From Helicoverpa zea (lineage: Eukaryota > Arthropoda > Insecta > Lepidoptera > Noctuidae): a stretch of 64,000 bases of DNA. Of this stretch, positions 60,294 to 64,000 are shown one piece after another. Numbering within the stretch: position 1 is the first letter of the stretch; each line of letters opens with the position of its first letter. The translations under genes were made by a program, and so were the position numbers. The notes beneath the pieces were generated by a model. That model was not told where the DNA came from and ran no database searches. It saw only the letters and a list, made by a program, of their open reading frames with translations. Location of the stretch: contig NC_061455.1 in NCBI RefSeq assembly GCF_022581195.2, positions 6,940,120-7,004,119 of the forward strand, in the 5' to 3' direction.

Positions 60294-60300
60294 TTTTATA
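60294..60300 (-). promoter_or_regulatory. TATA box of the desaturase gene
   Basis: Minus strand CATATAAAAAGC. The TATAAAA core is about 30 bases upstream of the inferred leader exon start near 60265. The region 60420-60600 just upstream is GC-rich relative to its surroundings, with CACGTCACTGG and CGTCACGTAG motifs. Confidence 0.5.
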
Positions 60301-61540
60301 TGAATGTAAAATCAGACAAAGTCCAACTGCAAAAAACAATAATATTAACAAAAAAACAGACCGGCCGGTTTAATCGATAAGTTCACGTGTTGGACTATAG
60401 ACCTACCTACTAGCTGGGCCACGTTCGTGGCGGTCGTTCCAGTCAGACTGAAATGAGTGGTATGGTAGGAGCAACGATTGCGCGTGGATTGGATGGCGAA
60501 GTGGCGCGATGTCGACGACCACGTCACTGGCTCGTCACGTAGATGGCACGATGTGCAGTTGTGATCATGCGATATTATGGTCGAAATTCGCGAGACGGGG
60601 CGGGAGTTCGAACTTTGGGTAAGGTTAATGCTGAGTAAACATATGGGGGTACCTACTTACATAGATCCAATATGCAAAATGACGTCATTAAAATATTGTC
60701 AGTTTAAAGGCAGTTTTTTTGATGTACCTATTAAATCTTGGTTTTAATTTAGTCCGATACCTTTACGATACGATTCGTGTCGTAAACTTAGCCTTGATTA
60801 AACCATAAAGGCTAGTTAGTACGTAAGTACTTGTATTCTAGCCTGGTAGGCAGGTACATAATACTAACAATAGAAAGTAAGTAGTAAAGTAACTCTATCC
60901 GAGTCAATGCCACCCAGTTCTTTGTAATTTTTTGGAGTTTACCAACCTTAACAACTGTTAGGATCGATTCTTTCAGCGTTTTGTTTTAATAGGTCTATAG
61001 TCATGTCACTTTTTTTCTATAGATTGGATATTATGAGTTGGTGGCCGGTTATCCCTTTTATATATGCATTACGGATTTTTTCCTTTGTTTTTCCACGCAT
61101 TACAGAGAACATCGATTTGAAAGTGATAGTTAGGCTGACTATAATATAAACGAATTTCTCAGGAAGTTTATATAAAAAAGTTTGTGCATTTTTTGTTTAT
61201 TTTGGACGATGGTACAGTTTGGACATACATATTTAAGTAGGTATTTGGGCATTTTTTTCAATAGGCAGAAAGTTTACGATTACCTACTATTTTTGTTATG
61301 CATGTACCTGACTATTATAAACATGGTATGAAAAAAACCCCTGATTGTAGGTATTTTCTGCTCTATGGAAACCGTTGAAACAATTTATTTAATCTAAATA
61401 TAATGGTTGATCCCTGGATACAACATATCTATACTTAGGTAGGTATGCTTTTATTTGAGTAGGTAGGTAAATAAATATTGTTGCTAGTAAACCCGCGGGA
61501 AACACCTTGTAATCTATAAATAATGTTTCGTTTGAGATCT

Positions 61541-61926
61541 GGGCCCCGATTCTCCTAATTTTACTTAAGCAACATTCGATTGACGTTCGAGTCGATTCGA
61601 CTGAGATCCGATCCCGACTCGATTACGATTGAAGCGTATGTGGCATTCCGCTATTTTTTCTTTGAAATAAACATTTTTATCCTTTTCTGTCATTCAATAA
61701 TGAATCATTTTGTCTGCAAATGATTTACGATTGCAAAATGATTGTACAGCAAACTACCGTATAGACCAAAATTTCCAAAATAGCAGACCAATCGTACGCC
61801 AATCAAATGTCAATCGAATACGATTGGTCTTTTATTAGTAGCAGAATGCCCGATATGGTTAAAACTGCTATTGCGATTAGATTTCTATTCGATTTTGACA
61901 TTATTAACTTAGGAGAATCGGGCCCC
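61541..61926. mobile_element. MITE-like element with GGGCCCCGATTCTCC ends
   Basis: About 386 bases. The left end GGGCCCCGATTCTCCTAA mirrors the right end TTAGGAGAATCGGGCCCC (one-base shift in the C run). The interior has repeated CGATT/AATCG motifs such as GTCGATTCGACTGAGATCCG and ATCGAATACGATTGG. CTGG on both sides may be the duplication, but the C-runs make this uncertain. It is non-coding. Confidence 0.65.
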
Positions 61927-62449
61927 TGGGTCTCCGATCGACTCAATCAATCAACCGCAAGTTTTTGATGAATCATGCGATGTAAAGCAGTGTAGGTGCT
62001 AGTATTTAGTTTTTTTTTTTGCATTTGCAAAAGTGTACCTAATGTTCAAAAACATAATAATATTAGGTACTAAAATAGTATAGTAAAAGCTATGGGGTAT
62101 TTCCTAGAAAGAAGTCTATCCAGCAGCATAACTATTAATTAGGTAGCCCCTTGATAGACTACACAGAGTGGCAGCAGATTAGCAGCGCATGCGTGTAACA
62201 TGTGCATAAAGAGTCTGTTGGCTTCCATTCCACTTAGATAACCGTACACCGAACTCCACGTAGCCCAGCTGTAAGTGGCTGTTTTATTTTACTGCGCATA
62301 TATGTCTCAACATGGTCAAATCCATGCTTCTATAAATTGTTATCTCTGTGCTGTGAATAATGGCACCAAAGTTACTTTTTCTAGGGGTCTATGTCTTTCA
62401 GTGTTAGATGCAACTGATGGTGTCATTGTGCGCCTAGTTAATGACGGCC

Positions 62450-62577
62450 CAACTTTTTTTTATTTAACCTGTGTTGTCCCACTGCTGGGCCAAGGCCTCC
62501 CCCATAGCTTTCCATCTTTCCCTATAGGTCGCCATTTGTGGCCAGTCCTTGTGGAAGTTGTCTCTCCAGCGTCAACT
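62450..62577 (-). pseudogene. LINE ORF2 C-terminal remnant, 5' truncated
   Basis: The minus strand encodes a WRDNFHKDWPQ ... YRERWKAMGEALAQQWDNTG end followed by a run of A (TTAAATAAAAAAAAG). The RWKxMGEA.AQQW ending is a frequent last segment of non-LTR reverse transcriptase proteins in moths. Only about 35 codons remain. Confidence 0.7.
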
Positions 62578-62619
62578 TAAAACTAAAAATTAAAATTTCG
62601 TAAATACAGGTATAAAATA

Positions 62620-62625
62620 TTTATT
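62620..62625 (-). terminator. Polyadenylation signal for the 62778-62947 exon
   Basis: AATAAA on minus, 153 bases after the stop codon at 62778. It supports this exon being the 3' end of a real gene. Confidence 0.45.
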
Positions 62626-62777
62626 CCATAACTTATTATAAATCTTATTATTCGCATAAAGTCTATAAGGCACACATATGTGTAAACGTTATAGTACCTA
62701 AGTATTTACTCCACTAAAATTAGTCACCATCTTCAGAACATAATTATAATTATAAAAAAATATAATTTGATAACAAT

Positions 62778-62947
62778 TTAATCATTATCTTGAGTTAGCA
62801 ATATTGCAGGCCATTTAGCAGTCGCTGGTGGCAGCAAGTAAGATGGACACAGAAGTAGCTCCTGCACTGATCCTAGGGTGTAGTTGCCGAGGCAGTTGAG
62901 AACCCACTCGTAGTTAACTGGCACTACACCTTGCTCCATCGCAATGT
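62778..62947 (-). CDS. Last exon of a possible BRCT-domain protein (partial)
   Basis: After a good acceptor (TTTTTATTTCAG on minus, ending 62948) an open frame of 56 codons begins two bases into a codon and ends in TAA. It reads IAMEQGVVPVNYEWVLNCLG ... ELLLCPSYLLPP. The VV.V.YEWVLNCL pattern, with a Trp and a Cys at this spacing, resembles the last helix of a BRCT phosphopeptide-binding module found in DNA-repair proteins. Upstream exons were not located within 63000-64000 and probably lie to the right. Whether it is a repair factor is an inference from about 35 residues, so treat it as tentative. Confidence 0.5.
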
Positions 62948-64000
62948 CTGAAATAAAAAGAAAAGTTTTACTACTTCTCCCAATTCGTCATCTTCATATT
63001 TTAGCGAACAATAATGGGAACATCTTCCAGTTAAACCGGTTTCCGCCGAATACCAGTTACTATAATTATGTGCAGGTAGGTCACGTAACTTGTCGGATAT
63101 CAGAATCATTATAGTAGCGTGACAGATCCATTATTTTTTATTAGGTACACTAACCTTAACAGTTAACGTGTTGGGTGGAACTTATTGTTGATAACATACC
63201 GGTAGTACCTACGTATTTACTGTATTTAGTTTCAGCACAATGTTTCGATAGGATACGGCAGTTGTTGTTTGTAAAGGTAACGGTGCCAGCACAAACAAAG
63301 TTTATAAGAATAATATCCGCATTCAGAAGATACGATTGCCGCGTCTATCTTGGATTTGATATTATTTTATAATATTATGTCCTGAAGGCCGCAATTTTCG
63401 GGACTTTGTTCCATAGGATGTGTCAATGGAAATTTCTTCAAACTAAATAAGGATGTTTAGTTACTAAGTACCTATTTAACAACTTTGTTTTAAAACGTGT
63501 TCGCATTTGGCATCGGCGTAATATTTTATTTATGTGGCACTTTATTATTATCGAACTACGATTATTTTTAGGTTTAAAAACAAAGTAATATTAACATGCC
63601 TCAGCCAACATTTTCCGCTCGCAGTCTCGAGTTTTGCAGTTGTTATCAATACAAAAAGGTAGGTATAGTTTTTCTATACAGGGAAAAATGTGAGTGACCT
63701 TCATATCGACTACAATGAATAAAACCTTTATTCAAACCATAGTACACATATTCAGAGGTAAATCTGATGTCATGCCTTACGGTAAGTCTGTGTAAACTAA
63801 ACGTATTATCTTGTTCACACGTGGGTATTATCCACGGCACGTGAAGCGAGTAAAAAATATGGAGATTACATTTTGTACCCACTTATTTTTGCAGAGATTA
63901 GACAATACAACGTAGTATTGTATCATACATGATCTGATGCCCGCGTCACATAACATGACGTGTTTATAATATAGACTTGACCTGAGCCACTTGATTTCCA
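62948..64000. other. Right edge, nothing clearly recognised
   Basis: AT-rich DNA, probably an intron of the minus-strand gene ending at 62778. Short frames here lack family motifs, and no repeats with clear ends were seen. Confidence 0.35.

Larger units (their letters stand above)
60301..62777. other. Gene-free stretch upstream of the desaturase
   Basis: It contains the upstream region of the desaturase, a MITE-like element (61541-61926) and a LINE end (62450-62577). I see no complete gene. Confidence 0.4.

Overview
The window is animal, almost certainly lepidopteran (moth), nuclear DNA. It is AT-rich and gene-sparse, with GT-AG introns and many TAGGTACCTA-type intron motifs. It contains a desaturase with the KPSE signature of moth delta-9 enzymes, lepidopteran-style SINE and LINE tails, and a dense load of DNA transposons. 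No bacterial-type operons, CRISPR arrays or rRNA/tRNA genes were seen. The exon models were built by hand from splice signals and reading-frame continuity.

Layout of host genes: a one-exon chymotrypsin-like serine protease (951-1820, +); the 3' exons of a Beaten-path-like immunoglobulin protein (2976-4868, +); TBC1D23 (22609-20385, -), head-to-head with an SLC35A-type nucleotide-sugar transporter (23493-28449, +); AMPK beta (33708-31461, -), head-to-head with an SLC36-type amino-acid transporter (34258-40385, +); an intronless, divergent ELAV/Hu paralogue (43769-44674, +); an ankyrin-repeat DHHC palmitoyltransferase (47989-52784, +, plus an upstream non-coding exon); a KPSE-type acyl-CoA delta-9 desaturase (58745-54819, -, with a 5' UTR exon near 60180-60270 and a TATA box); and what looks like the last exon of a BRCT-like protein (62947-62778, -).

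Mobile DNA: the largest feature is a nested pair. A Ty3/gypsy LTR retrotransposon (9151-17825, minus orientation) has 343-bp LTRs that read as identical. Its gag is split by a complete PIF/Harbinger transposon (12939-16578) flanked by a TAA duplication. The Harbinger carries both of its genes, a HARBI1-like DDE transposase and a Myb/SANT-like protein, apparently intact. Around the genes are a four-copy family of palindromic MITEs (TATAGTTCGGCC ends), one of them about 1 kb with its own terminal-exon-like segment; a 564-bp foldback element with 8-bp duplications; a 254-bp near-perfect palindrome; a hAT element carrying a 134-bp minisatellite; a tRNA-derived SINE with clear target-site duplications; and several LINE tails.

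How the genes relate: the host genes are a mixed neighbourhood with no shared pathway. Several touch lipid or membrane biology (desaturase, palmitoyltransferase, two solute carriers, a trans-Golgi tethering adaptor, the energy sensor AMPK beta), but this looks incidental. I found no convincing new biological system. The best leads are the intact nested Harbinger, the long MITE with an acidic coding tail, and the ELAV retrocopy with shortened RRM loops.
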